A stretch of DNA of 17,500 nt from assembly GCA_009663005.1 (NCBI GenBank), contig CM018904.1, positions 7,720,648 through 7,738,147 of the forward strand, in the 5' to 3' direction. A program made the translations under genes and the position numbers. Of the stretch, positions 8,771-16,834 are shown one piece after another. Under the pieces are notes generated by a model. The model was given only the letters and a program-made list of their open reading frames with translations. It was not told the DNA's origin and searched no databases. Positions within the stretch are counted from its first letter, which is position 1, and every line of letters begins with the position of its first letter. This DNA is from Actinidia chinensis. Its lineage: Eukaryota > Streptophyta > Magnoliopsida > Ericales > Actinidiaceae.

Positions 8771-9169
8771 TCTCCGTTACTTCTATTCATCCAACGGTTT
8801 GTATTGCCTGATGGATCGTCCCATTTCCCATTCGTAGTAGGGAGAAGATGCTCGCTTATTCTCCAAATTACTCTTTCATCTGTAATTATGACTATTTGCC
8901 TAAATTTCTTTTTGTTAGTCGTCTTGCAAAGATCTTAATTGTGTTGTGTCTTCCTACCATCTCGTGTCTCTTGCAGGACCTGGACTTCGAAAAGAAGATT
9001 TTGGTGGGGGTATGAGCGAGATGGGACTTATACTACTTTGGGATCTTTACCATCTAGTGCGTCGTCTCTAGCCTTCATGTTTTCTCTCCTCCAATTTAGA
9101 GTCATCTGTTTTAAGTCCTTCTGGTTTTTTAAAGTCGTCTGTTTTTCGTTTCAAACGTAGATTTGTGGC

Positions 9170-9345
9170 ATGCACGTTAGGCATGCTAACTTTCAGAGTT
9201 ATGTTGCTTTTCCCTCGTTCCTAAAAGCAGGTCAAAAATTTAATTTTCAATGTGATCTTTGTGAGTTATCTAAGCATACTCGTACTTCTTATATTCCTCG
9301 TATGCATCGTGCCCCACTAGGGCTTTTGAACCGTATTCATTCTGT
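9170..9345 (+). pseudogene. GAG-pre-integrase (zinc-binding) domain remnant
   Basis: An open stretch encodes HANFQSY, then CDLCELSKHTRTSYIPRMHR (9269-9328) and ends near IHS (9337-9345). This is the HHCC-type domain preceding the copia integrase core; the CxxC pair and the K-H-R-Y pattern are typical. The upstream histidine region (expected LGH) is altered to VRH. Directly after IHS the expected DVWGP segment is split by a run of 13 T (9345-9357), after which GATGTTATGGGG resumes. Confidence 0.85.
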
Positions 9346-9359
9346 TTTTTTTTTTTTAT

Positions 9360-9850
9360 GATGTTATGGGGGCACTTTCACCATTACTGCTCTCTCCAAA
9401 AAAAAAAATCGGGGGGGAATTTTTTTATTTTATGGTAACCTCATAGATGATACACGCGGTGTACTTGGGTCTACCTTATGCGTCATAAATCTGAGGTCTT
9501 TTCTTCTCACTTTATCCACTTCTACAAATGATCAAAACCTAGTATAATATATGTTACGCTAACATTCGGTCAAATATGGTCGAGAGTATTCACGAATGAG
9601 TTTCGTGCGGGAACTTGAATAAATGTGGTTATACTTACAGCAACTTACATGTCCTATACACCTGAGCAGAATGGGGTTAGCTGAACGTAAAAATCGTTCA
9701 TTATTATGTCCAAGTGGTTCGGTGTTCTTCGGGGGTATGGGGGTCCTAGGATTTCTGGCACATGGCAGTTCTCACTGCCACCTACCTTATCACGAACTCT
9801 CAGTGGGGTACTTAAACGGTAGGCTACTCTCCATATCCTTCAGCTGCTAG
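9360..9850 (+). pseudogene. copia integrase core remnant
   Basis: The catalytic core is readable in pieces. A DDTR-type first-aspartate block lies near 9447-9458, followed by bases for a WVYLMRHKSE-like stretch. A degenerate SDNGREFTNEFR-like block spans 9565-9604, NKCGYTY lies at about 9616-9640, YTPEQNG near 9655-9676, and GLAERKNRSLL (9674-9706) contains the catalytic glutamate. At least four frameshifts separate these. After 9710 the sequence is a degraded integrase C-terminal half. In a live element this enzyme inserts cDNA into the chromosome and makes the 5-bp duplication seen at the ends. Confidence 0.88.
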
Positions 9851-9872
9851 TACCATATTTCCTATATTCCTC

Positions 9873-9939
9873 GTGTATGTATTTGGGTGCCAACTTATTT
9901 TTCAAAATAGGAGTTCCACTCGTACCAAACTTGATGAAA

Positions 9940-9974
<35 letters not shown>

Positions 9975-10420
9975 GGTGGGTGGGGGGGGGGGGACTGTAC
10001 GTTATCTCTTCCTCGGGTTATTCCTCGATGTCAAAGGGGTATAGGTGTTATGATCATGTCACGCGACATATGTATCAATGCGTTAGATGTCACGTTTTTG
10101 GAAGTGATTTTTATTTTTTTCTGATTCTACTCTGAATTTGGTCGGAGATACTGCGGCAGATGAACCCATACCTCATCGTCCTCATACCGATACTTGAGCC
10201 TAACTTCATCTACTCCTACACCAAATGGCTCCTTTGTCACCAATCGCCTTCAGGACCCCAGGGGGGTTTTTTTTTCACCCCCCCCGCGCTCTCAAGCTCC
10301 CTTGCCAGCTCTTCTCGGAGTCAGGTATGTCGTCTCCTTTTGTGTTCTGATATTCCCCCACATCGACCACACACGTGTTCGTCGTCCCCCTCCCATTTCT
10401 TTTTCTCAATAGTATAATCA
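9873..10420 (+). pseudogene. Integrase C-terminal and linker region with giant G tract
   Basis: VFGCQLIFQNRSSTRTKLDE (9879-9938) is the conserved block after the integrase core (VFGCxCFVxxxxPxRxKLDxR in family members). The matching continuation (a VFLGYSxxxKGYRCYDP-type block) is recognisable from 9997 to 10056 only after skipping the 54-base G-rich tract at 9940-9993. A YVSxDVTFxE-type block follows near 10067-10104. The rest (10150-10420) is a Ser/Pro-rich linker before reverse transcriptase, itself interrupted by G6, T9 and C8 runs (10261-10285). Confidence 0.75.
9940..9993 (+). repeat. 54-base G tract (34 G, three short interruptions, 12 G)
   Basis: The run holds 34 uninterrupted G (9940-9973), then TGGTGGGT, then 12 G (9982-9993). 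It lies inside conserved integrase codons that resume immediately afterwards, so it reads as an insertion. It could be real, or an assembly or base-calling artefact. Confidence 0.95.
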
Positions 10421-10569
10421 TCCTATGCCACACCATATGTCTTATCAAGGTCTTCAGATTCCTATAAATCTTTTTCTAGTCAAGTGATATGAATTTCCAT
10501 TCTCGCTCAGTCCCATGAAACACTCATAATCCTTTGGGGGTGTCTACGATCAAAGGCGGAGAGGAGAAG

Positions 10570-11330
10570 AGGGAGCACTTCAGCGAAAATCGGACTTGGG
10601 ATCTATGCTTTGACCGAAAGGAGAACGCAATGTGGGTGTAAATGGGTTGTTTAGTGCAAGGATTTGGCGGGATGGATCGGTTGATAAATATAAGGCACGT
10701 CTTGTTGCTAAAAGGGTTTTACTCAAATTCCGGGTAAGGATTTTGGTGCTACATTTAGCCCAGTGGCCAAATTAAAACACAGTTCGCCTTTGATTTCCCT
10801 AGACTACTTCTCACTCGTGGCCTCTTCACCAATGAATGTCAAGCAGCTTTTCTAATGGTGATCTCTCGAGATTATATATATGGATCACACCCTTTTCCAG
10901 GTTTTGAGGCTGAGGGCGGGAGTATTCGGGAATGCTTTATTGCCTTCGAAAAAATCTATCTATGGCCTTAAGCCATCTCCTCGGGCTTGGTTCACCACTC
11001 AGTGAGGTAGTCTTGTCTATATGGGGTTTTGCAATGCCACTCAAGATTCATGACTTGCGTTTATTGGTCGCCAGTTCAGGGTCGGTGCATTAGTATCTCA
11101 ATTTAGTTGATGTATTATATCACGGGAGACGACGCTTCTGGCATAGTCAAGTGAATGTGGCTCAGGAAGAAAGCATTTGACCATTAAGGATTTGGGTCCT
11201 CTTCGTTACTTCCTGGTATTTGCGGTTGTCGGTCTCGCCATGGTATCTTCTCTCCCCGCGGAAGTATTCTGCTGATCTCCTTCAGGATACAGGCAGCTTG
11301 GACTTGTAGGACTGCCATCTACTCCTTATG
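10570..11330 (+). pseudogene. copia reverse transcriptase remnant
   Basis: Readable blocks, in order, include DGSVDKYKARLVAK (10671-10712) and, one frame over, FTQIPGKDFGATFSPVAKL (10718-10774). After more shifts come a Q-D-VKxAFLxGDL-like stretch (about 10838-10870) and an IYMDxPPGFE-like stretch (about 10872-10910), then KSIYGLKxSPRAWF near 10950-10993. The YVDD catalytic box is represented by GTTGAT at 11106-11111, followed out of frame by YYITGDDASGIV (11113-11148), so a codon's worth of the second aspartate is lost. A KYSADLLQDTG block (11261-11293) closes the domain. The order, spacing and motifs identify copia RT with little doubt. It is thoroughly non-functional. Confidence 0.92.
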
Positions 11331-11339
11331 GTACAAATT

Positions 11340-11989
11340 TGAAGGAGATATCAGCCGAGTAAGGGAAATTGTTGCCAGATCCATCATCTATCAGTGACTT
11401 GTGGGTTGCCTAATTTACTGACAATACAGACCTGACTCACCATTTGCTGCAGTATTGGAGCCGTTTATGCATCACCGCGACCTCTAACCTAGATGCTGTA
11501 TATCACATTCTCCGGTACCTTAAATGTGTTTCAGGTCGTGGAGTTCTATAAGAACGGAGTCCAGTCAGGACTATCATGCTTTACAGATGCTGATATGCGG
11601 GGTCTAAGAGTGATAGACGCTCTCTTCTGGTTTTTGTACCTTTATGGTAGTCACTCATATTTGAAAAAGTAAGAAGCAAGCAGTTGTTCTCGATCTTCTG
11701 CCGAAGCTGGTATCGTGCCATGGCTCAGGGAACAAGTGAATTATTCGGCTTCGGTCCCTTCGACATGAGTGGGGTTTCTCAGTGACAGATCATCTTTACT
11801 TGTTTTGTGACATTTAAGTCAGCTATCATGTTATCCTCGACTCAGTTCTTCATGAGAGAACAAAGACTTGAAGTTGATATTCACTTCATTCGGGAAAAAG
11901 TTCGTTCAGGAGTCTATCACTCCGCTTTGTTCCATCATCTGCTCAGACTGCTGATATGTTCACTAAATCGATTTGAACCTTCATTGTGA
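11340..11989 (+). pseudogene. copia RNase H remnant
   Basis: Markers are DAVYHILRYLK (11491-11523, last codons shifted), FTDAD (11580-11594) with an acidic catalytic pair, a SDRRSTSGF-like stretch just after, SRSSAEAG (about 11690-11713) with the catalytic glutamate, and an open stretch (11807-11989) whose EQRLEVDIHFIREKVRSGV matches the ERTKHIEVDxHFIREKV block. The tail ends in a KLGLVESSPQL-like reading just upstream of the polypurine tract. RNase H would remove genomic RNA and create the plus-strand primer. Several frameshifts and stops are present. Confidence 0.9.
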
Positions 11990-12033
11990 AGTCATTCTTG
12001 TCAAGCTTGGACTCGTTGAATCTTCGCCTCAGC

Positions 12034-12044
12034 TTGAGGGGGAG
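12034..12044 (+). promoter_or_regulatory. Polypurine tract
   Basis: TTGAGGGGGAG ends directly at the first base of the 3' LTR, the required position for the plus-strand DNA primer in LTR elements. Confidence 0.85.
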
Positions 12045-12221
12045 TGGTGGAATTAAGAGATTTGTTTCCTAATTTATAGGAAACTTTCTTAATTATTTAT
12101 CTAAATAGGTCATGTTGACCATGGTTAATAGGATATTTTTCTTTATAATTTTCCTTATTTATCTTAGGTTATAGTAGTATTGAGGTGGTGTGACTAATAA
12201 ATCAGCTTTCTAATTTCTTCT
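12045..12221 (+). repeat. 3' LTR of plus-strand copia element (177 bp)
   Basis: It starts TGGTGGAATTAAGAG (5' LTR: TGTTGGAATTAAGAG) and ends TTTCTAATTTCTTCT, identical to the 5' LTR end. The block GAGGTGGTGTGACTAATAA is shared exactly. The middle differs by numerous substitutions and 1-2 base indels, often in T runs. Confidence 0.9.
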
Positions 12222-12226
12222 AGAAT
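12222..12226. repeat. 3' target-site duplication of the plus-strand copia element
   Basis: AGAAT is the partner of AGAAC at 6727-6731 with 4 of 5 bases equal. It fixes the element boundary at 12221. Confidence 0.7.
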
Positions 12227-12456
12227 TATGGAGGATTACATTAGGTTTAGGTAAATACATATTTAAGGTGGTGATTCTTACAAGATAAGTCATAAAAAAA
12301 AAAAAAACACTAAAAAAATGGTGATATATAGCCGCTCTTGTCGTTAAAAATATACTATAATAAAGATTGTGTCAGACAAATAGCCCTTTTATAGATTCGT
12401 TTCCTCGCACAGTGTGCCGTCCCAATATATACACCATTCTAAGGAATAAGGACAAA

Positions 12457-12763
12457 GCCCGTTTGGCATATAGGGTTTTGATAGGAAGTTTTAGTTGTTT
12501 TCGTTTTTAGCAAAAAACAAAAAATTACTTAAAATTAATATTTTTTTATTTCTTTGATAAGAGGATTGAAGCGTAAAAAAAAATTATTTTAAGAAATAAA
12601 TTTTTTAGCTAATTTTACGAGATTTTTTTTGTTTTTATTGATTTTTTTTAAATTAGATGAAAATAGTTAGATTTTGATAAATGATGAAAAAATCATTAAA
12701 AATTAAAAAACTTAAAACTCAAAGAGCGGTTAAAAATAAAAAATAAAAAGGCCAAATGGGGGT
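12457..12763. mobile_element. MITE-like element A (about 307 bp), tentative
   Basis: The left end GCCCGTTTGGCATA and right end GCCAAATGGGGGT form an imperfect inverted repeat (CCC, one or two bases, TTTGGC). The interior is very AT-rich with T-rich left and A-rich right halves and includes TTTCTTTGATAAGAGGATT. The GCCCGTTTGGC start is widespread at the ends of short plant transposons. No clear target duplication was found, so the class is unassigned. Confidence 0.5.
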
Positions 12764-12940
12764 CTAACTTGAAGCTTTGGAGGAAAAAACAGAATTAAAA
12801 TTAAAAATAGATTCAGATCCATATTTATTGAAGTAAAATTCGTGTATGGCACTAAATGTCATGCCTAAAAAAAAATGAAATTTGGCCACGTTCTCAAATA
12901 TCAGGTGTCAGCAATCTCAAACGCATACATTCAAAATTAG

Positions 12941-13327
12941 GTTTTAAAACTCAAGTTGAATAGGTTGGTTCAATCGATCGAATCGCAAAACCGGTCGAAG
13001 AAACGATCGGATTAGCTCTCTAAACTGTTTTTGGTCAAAATCCTGGTCAAATCCAGTAAGAACAGCGGTTACCTCGACCAACCGTGGAACCGTGAGTTGA
13101 CCGTCCTGTTCACTATTTTAAGGAAAATTTATGTTTTAATTTTAAAATTTTAGGTTTTAAGTATAAAAACTAGTGTAGAAAAATAAGAGATATTTTATTA
13201 CTAAATAATAAATTGATGACATAATTATGACATTACGAATCATAACGGTTGCCCCGATAGTTGAACCAGTAACCTTTGATTGCCAACTTCTTTTTCGGTT
13301 CGCTCAACGGTTCAATTTTCTCAAAAC
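12941..13327. mobile_element. MITE-like element with GGTTCAATCG-type ends (about 387 bp), tentative
   Basis: The left end reads GTTTTAAAACTCAAGTTGAA, then GGTTGGTTCAATCG. The right end, read on the other strand, gives GTTTTGAGAAAATTGAACCG, then TTGAGCGAACCG. These pair as an imperfect inverted repeat of about 35 bases. Inside are several CGGTCGAA, ACCGGTC and TTGACC words and an AT-rich centre. No coding sequence and no clear target duplication were seen. The family is not identified. Confidence 0.45.
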
Positions 13328-13445
13328 ACTCATAAATTAAGCCATTTAGTGGTGGATTCAAAGAAATTGGTAAAATTATTTAAATTTAGAGGGCTACGTG
13401 TAATTAAATATTGGAGGAGTATATATCAAAAATTTTGTGATCTAA

Positions 13446-13777
13446 GACCCAGTTTGGAATAGTGTTTTTAAAGATTTTAGAAACTTTGAGTTTTGAGTTT
13501 TCTTGTTTTTAGTAAATTTTTTAATCGTTTGCATCAAAATTTTATATTTTTTTGGTTTCTTTTGATGAGAGGAATCTACAATCTACAAATCTCATCTAAT
13601 TTGGAAAAAAAATTACTAAAGATAAAAAATATTTAAAAATTATGTTTTATATTTATCTCATGAAGAGGAATCAGGAAAACATAAAATTTTAATCAAACAA
13701 TGAAAAAAAGTTAACTCAAGACAAAAAATACTCAAAAAAACAAAGTAGTTAAAATTTTTTTAAAAGGTTGGCTAGAC
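13446..13777. mobile_element. MITE-like element B, possibly related to element A, tentative
   Basis: The left end is GACCCAGTTTGGAATAGTG and the right part contains GGTTGGCTAGAC. Terminal pairing is weak. The interior resembles element A: a T-rich left half with TTTCTTTTGATGAGAGGAATC (A has TTTCTTTGATAAGAGGATT) and an A-rich right half with AATGAAAAAAAGTTAACTC. I infer a second, more decayed copy of one family. Confidence 0.35.
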
Positions 13778-14089
13778 AAAGTATTATGTAAATTATTACT
13801 TCTTGTGGTAATTATTTACCAATAAACTTGTCATTATTCTACTAAGCCGTCTGACTAATGATGACTCTCTGTATTTGTCGGGTGAAGATCGACCATACCA
13901 ATATTCTCTCATTTTCATTTCATATTTCGTGGTTGAGGCCACATTTGGAGTAGTTTTTTGTGTGAATTTTTACTAAAAAAATTTGATTGTTTTGGCTGTG
14001 TTAAGTAATTTATTTGGATTGAGTTTATATGAGTTTTTTTTGAAGTGATTTTTGTGTCATTTTATATTTTTTAAACCAAAAATATTTTT
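13778..14089. other. AT-rich non-coding spacer
   Basis: No coding, RNA or repeat feature was recognised. The 3' boundary of the minus-strand retroelement lies somewhere near its right end. Confidence 0.5.
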
Positions 14090-14240
14090 TATCTTACCCC
14101 AACAGGGCATGACTATTATCTTTATTATATTTCTTATCCTTAACATTCCACTGCATATTAGGAATACCTTGGGGTTATTGTTTGTACCCCAGGCACAATC
14201 CCATGTTGTAAATCTCCCCTTCAGCCCACTAAAGGGTAAT
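14090..14240 (-). other. Possible 3' end of the minus-strand element
   Basis: On the minus strand a purine run (AAGGGGAGA) precedes TTTACAACATGGGATTGTGC and then ACAAACAATAACCCCAAGG. This has the look of a PPT and LTR start, but it does not match the LTR at 16835-17330, which begins TGTTGAATCTAGTC. I can only say it marks a change of sequence type. Confidence 0.3.
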
Positions 14241-14828
14241 TCGATATCCTTCAGTTGTCTATATTGACAGTTCTGGTTCAGCTCCCCCATAAGATCTGCA
14301 AGATAGCATCCGAGATACCTTAGCCATCATCAACGGGCTACTTCATTTTCCACCGAAATGTATGCACCTCCACACTGAAGTGCCGCACCTTCTCACCGAT
14401 ATGTCCTGTACCCCTGCTTGGGTGCGCCGCAATACGTTACTTGGGCGAGTTGTCGTGACTCCATATCTCCTCCCTTGTTGCTCACAACTGGAGAGATCAC
14501 CGCCACTGATCAAATCGAGAGCGAAAGAGACCGTTTCGGCGGCGGCCCGCCCTTCCCTTTACAACTTCTCAAAATCGACTTGGTCTCCTTCCTCTGAGCT
14601 TCTCTATGGATATCCTACACTGTTGCCACCACTCGTGTCTGGCCAGAACTTCTGTACATATGCCCAAATATCTCCATGTGCTCTTGTACCGCTCTGGATC
14701 CTCCAGGTACCATTACGGATCCTCTAAGGTACCTTACGCGTACTTTGCGTACGTCTGACGCATCGTTGCTTCCCTTATCCATTCTTCTCGTTAATATCCT
14801 AGACCCATGTCGGACAGAGCCTCCCTTT
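14241..14828 (-). other. Unidentified insert where integrase and RT should be
   Basis: This stretch is less AT-rich than its surroundings. Minus-strand readings contain fragments such as RSSGQTRV, REAQRKETKSILRSCKGK and ALDLISGGDLSS in shifting frames, which suggests decayed coding sequence rather than random DNA. The plus-strand open frame 14362-14727 (121 codons) shows no recognisable domain and is probably an antisense shadow. I do not recognise the protein; it could be a linker peculiar to this retroelement family or captured sequence. Confidence 0.4.
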
Positions 14829-15225
14829 GTCTGGACACTCCCCTCTAGTGATATAAGCCCTTCCGTCTTCTCCCCACAGCATTTCTTATTTTGAAAACTC
14901 TCAGAGTTCCTCCATTAGTTCAAAACTGCATTCCCTTTGAATCTAACATCCAAAGAAATTAAATTTTTTAAGAGATTAGGAACATGCCTTAACTCAGTTC
15001 AATGTCCACACACCTCCCGTCTGTCATGCGGAATCGGACAAAATCCTTTGCCAAACAAACTCCACTAGCTGTTATTTGTTCGTCATCTATAACGTCCTCG
15101 CATGCTTGCATATGTTAGGATAACATCTCTCTATCTCTGCATAAGTGGTAAGCACGCCTGAATTCAATACCCAATCTGACTTTCATCTTCCGATACTTGC
15201 TAGGAGAACGTCAAAATCTCATCCC
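14829..15225 (-). pseudogene. copia protease and following region, remnant
   Basis: On the minus strand AYHLCRDREMLS is readable around 15151-15116, matching the SGAxxHMxxxREMF-type block just after the protease active site. The catalytic aspartate region before it reads LNSG, so the aspartate is replaced. Further on, RHVPNLLKNLISL spans 14989-14951 without interruption, the most conserved block between protease and GAG-pre-integrase in Tnt1-like copia elements. GLYH and GSVQT follow near 14865-14833. Frameshifts separate the blocks. No activity is possible. Confidence 0.78.
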
Positions 15226-16047
15226 TCAGTCAGCCATACTTACTGTTGCTATTGTATACTGAAAGCGATCATGTGCTTCTATACTTTGGCGACTCCCTCT
15301 TGATATACCCTCATGGTAGCAATAAAGCACTAACAGTGAACCATTGTCTGTGACCTCCACCGTCTTTTTCAGTACCACTATGTGATCTCTTCCTTGACCC
15401 TGACCTACTTTCCATGCTTTCCTCTGAGACAGGGGCATGTGATCACTTGATCTGTCGTAACATCTCTCTCCTCGAGCCTCTTCATGGAATAGGGCATTCC
15501 ATGACCATACCGTAGTCAACTTCCTATTCAGCGCTGAATTATTGAGAAGAAAAACACACTGTCTTCAACTCTCTGGCAAGGAACTCAGAAAAGAGCAATA
15601 AGGCCTACATTCTCGTCGTCAAACTGTAGGTCAATATTGCAACTATTGATCAAATTTAAAACTCGCTTGTGATGTTTCGCACTGTAATCTCTGATCTAAA
15701 ACTTCAATTCACAAGTCTCTCATCAATAAGGCTTTATTTCAAAATGTCTTCGCTGGGGGTGGGATACATCTCTCCAACTTGATCCACAACCATAAGCACT
15801 CTCTCTATTGCCTACATGAGGAACACCTCGTGTCCCAATGTACTGTTGATTAACCCAATCGTCTTTCTATTCATTATTCCTCCATTCATCATCCTTCGTC
15901 GATATAGGCTATCTCATTTTATTTTCCAAGTATCGTTGCAAATCCTTACCCCCCCAAAATAGGATGTGCCCTCCCATCATTGGTGTTCATATGGCATATT
16001 CATCGCCTGAAAGTAAGATTATCGATCCTAAAACTATACTCTACCAT
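15226..16047 (-). pseudogene. Tnt1-like copia gag remnant with degraded zinc knuckle
   Basis: The minus strand offers a plausible start, MVEYSFRID, at 16047. Broken pieces then follow the Tnt1-type gag layout: STLGHEVFL near 15844-15815, bases for ESAYGLW near 15800, FDDE at about 15629-15618 with ALL and LF after it, and NALFHEEARGERC (15498-15460) inside a 97-codon open stretch from 15519 to 15226. A basic, GQGQGRDH-type spacer comes next and then CYH, EGISRGS (15325-15285), which corresponds to a CCHC zinc knuckle (CYxCxxxGHIKRxC pattern) with cysteines and histidine lost. The role in a live element is the particle capsid and RNA binding. Confidence 0.8.
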
Positions 16048-16139
16048 CTTACTTCTCCCAAAATAGAAGTAAAATCTCCAAAAAACTAAACGTGGGAATC
16101 TAAGAAGGCCGAACAAACCTCAAGAAGGGTTAATTTAAA

Positions 16140-16375
16140 TTGTATTTAAAATATCAAAATCAAAAAACTTTTGGGACCAAATTGTCAAAATTAAAAAAAT
16201 TAGGGCCAAATTGACAAACATAGAAATTTCTGGGATCAAATTAAAAATAACCAAAACTTCAAGAACTAAACTGTAATTATCATAAACTCTAGGAACCAAT
16301 ATGTAATTAACACAAAAATCTAGGACCAAAAACTATAATTATTTAAAAAGTTCAGGGATTTTTAAAATGTAATTT
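16140..16375 (-). repeat. Degenerate 35-40 bp repeats in the element leader
   Basis: About six diverged units, read on the plus strand as a GGACCAAA-like word, then a T/A-rich spacer with TGTAATTA or TTGTCAAAATTAA. Examples are GGGACCAAATTGTCAAAATT (16172-16191), GGGCCAAATTGACAAAC (16203-16219) and GGACCAAAAACTATAATTAT (16323-16342). They sit between the GC-rich leader and the gag start, a place where such arrays are common in plant LTR elements. Confidence 0.75.
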
Positions 16376-16384
16376 ATCGATCAA

Positions 16385-16690
16385 TGGCAAGTCAACAGTC
16401 AATGTTACATGGCGCTGACTGGACGGGCCACGTGGCGCCGTGAACTTCCCTTCCCGACGCCGTGGGTGGTGTATGGCGCATGAGCGCGTCTTCTGGTTGC
16501 GATGGACGCGCGTGCACGCATGGCTGCCTCCCCATGGCGCATGGAGGCGCGTTGGCAGCCAATTCTGGGCCTGTGCAGGCGCGTGGGTCCTCCCCCGGGT
16601 GCGTGGCAGCGCGTGGGACCTCTTTCTAGCGCAGTGGCTGAGATGAACTCCACTCATCGAGGATCAAGCGGCGACGTGAGGCGGCGTCTG
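16385..16690 (-). repeat. GC-rich leader with GCGCGTG/GCGCATG words
   Basis: About 300 bases of high GC content contain repeated GGCGCATG, GCGCGTG and GTGCGTGG words (for example near 16475, 16508, 16535, 16580 and 16605). Several overlapping frames are open on both strands (64-101 codons) only because of base composition. None encodes a gag motif, so they are not called as genes. Position between PBS and gag makes this the untranslated leader. Confidence 0.75.
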
Positions 16691-16816
16691 GACCATTCCA
16701 ACGAGTTTGATTTGGAGTTCGTCTCGAAGAGAGGAACACATTGGTGCAATCAGAAATTTAGTTTGAGAGCACTCTATGGACCCCAAAATTCGATATGGCC
16801 TGAATAGCCTCGACCT

Positions 16817-16830
16817 AGGCTTGATACCCA
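16817..16830 (-). promoter_or_regulatory. Primer-binding site (initiator tRNA-Met type)
   Basis: The minus strand reads TGGGTATCAAGCCT, close to the plant copia site TGGTATCAGAGCCT, with one extra G and two bases (GA) missing. It follows the LTR by about four bases (ATAA). Confidence 0.72.
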
Positions 16831-16834
16831 TTAT

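Larger units (their letters stand above)
6732..12221 (+). mobile_element. Ty1/copia LTR retrotransposon, full length but inactive
   Basis: All structural landmarks are present in order: 5' LTR (6732-6910), primer-binding site (6911-6924), C-rich leader (6925-7500), gag with zinc-knuckle remnant (7504-8460), protease (about 8700-8770), GAG-pre-integrase (9170-9340), integrase (9360-9850), reverse transcriptase (about 10570-11330), RNase H (about 11340-11990), polypurine tract (12034-12044) and 3' LTR (12045-12221). Integrase before reverse transcriptase defines copia rather than gypsy. The length of 5490 bp is normal for plant copia. A near-perfect 5-bp duplication flanks it. The LTRs differ by many substitutions and indels (roughly four fifths identical by eye), so the insertion is old. 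The coding part is broken by many frameshifts and stops, so the element cannot encode its own proteins. Confidence 0.93.

Noticed and set aside
14362..14894. Plus-strand frames of 121 and 72 codons
   Set aside because: They lie antisense to the minus-strand retroelement, show no recognisable domain, and are most likely shadows.
16352..16807. Overlapping 64-101 codon frames on both strands in the GC-rich leader
   Set aside because: They are composition-driven; none matches gag, which begins later at about 16047 on the minus strand.
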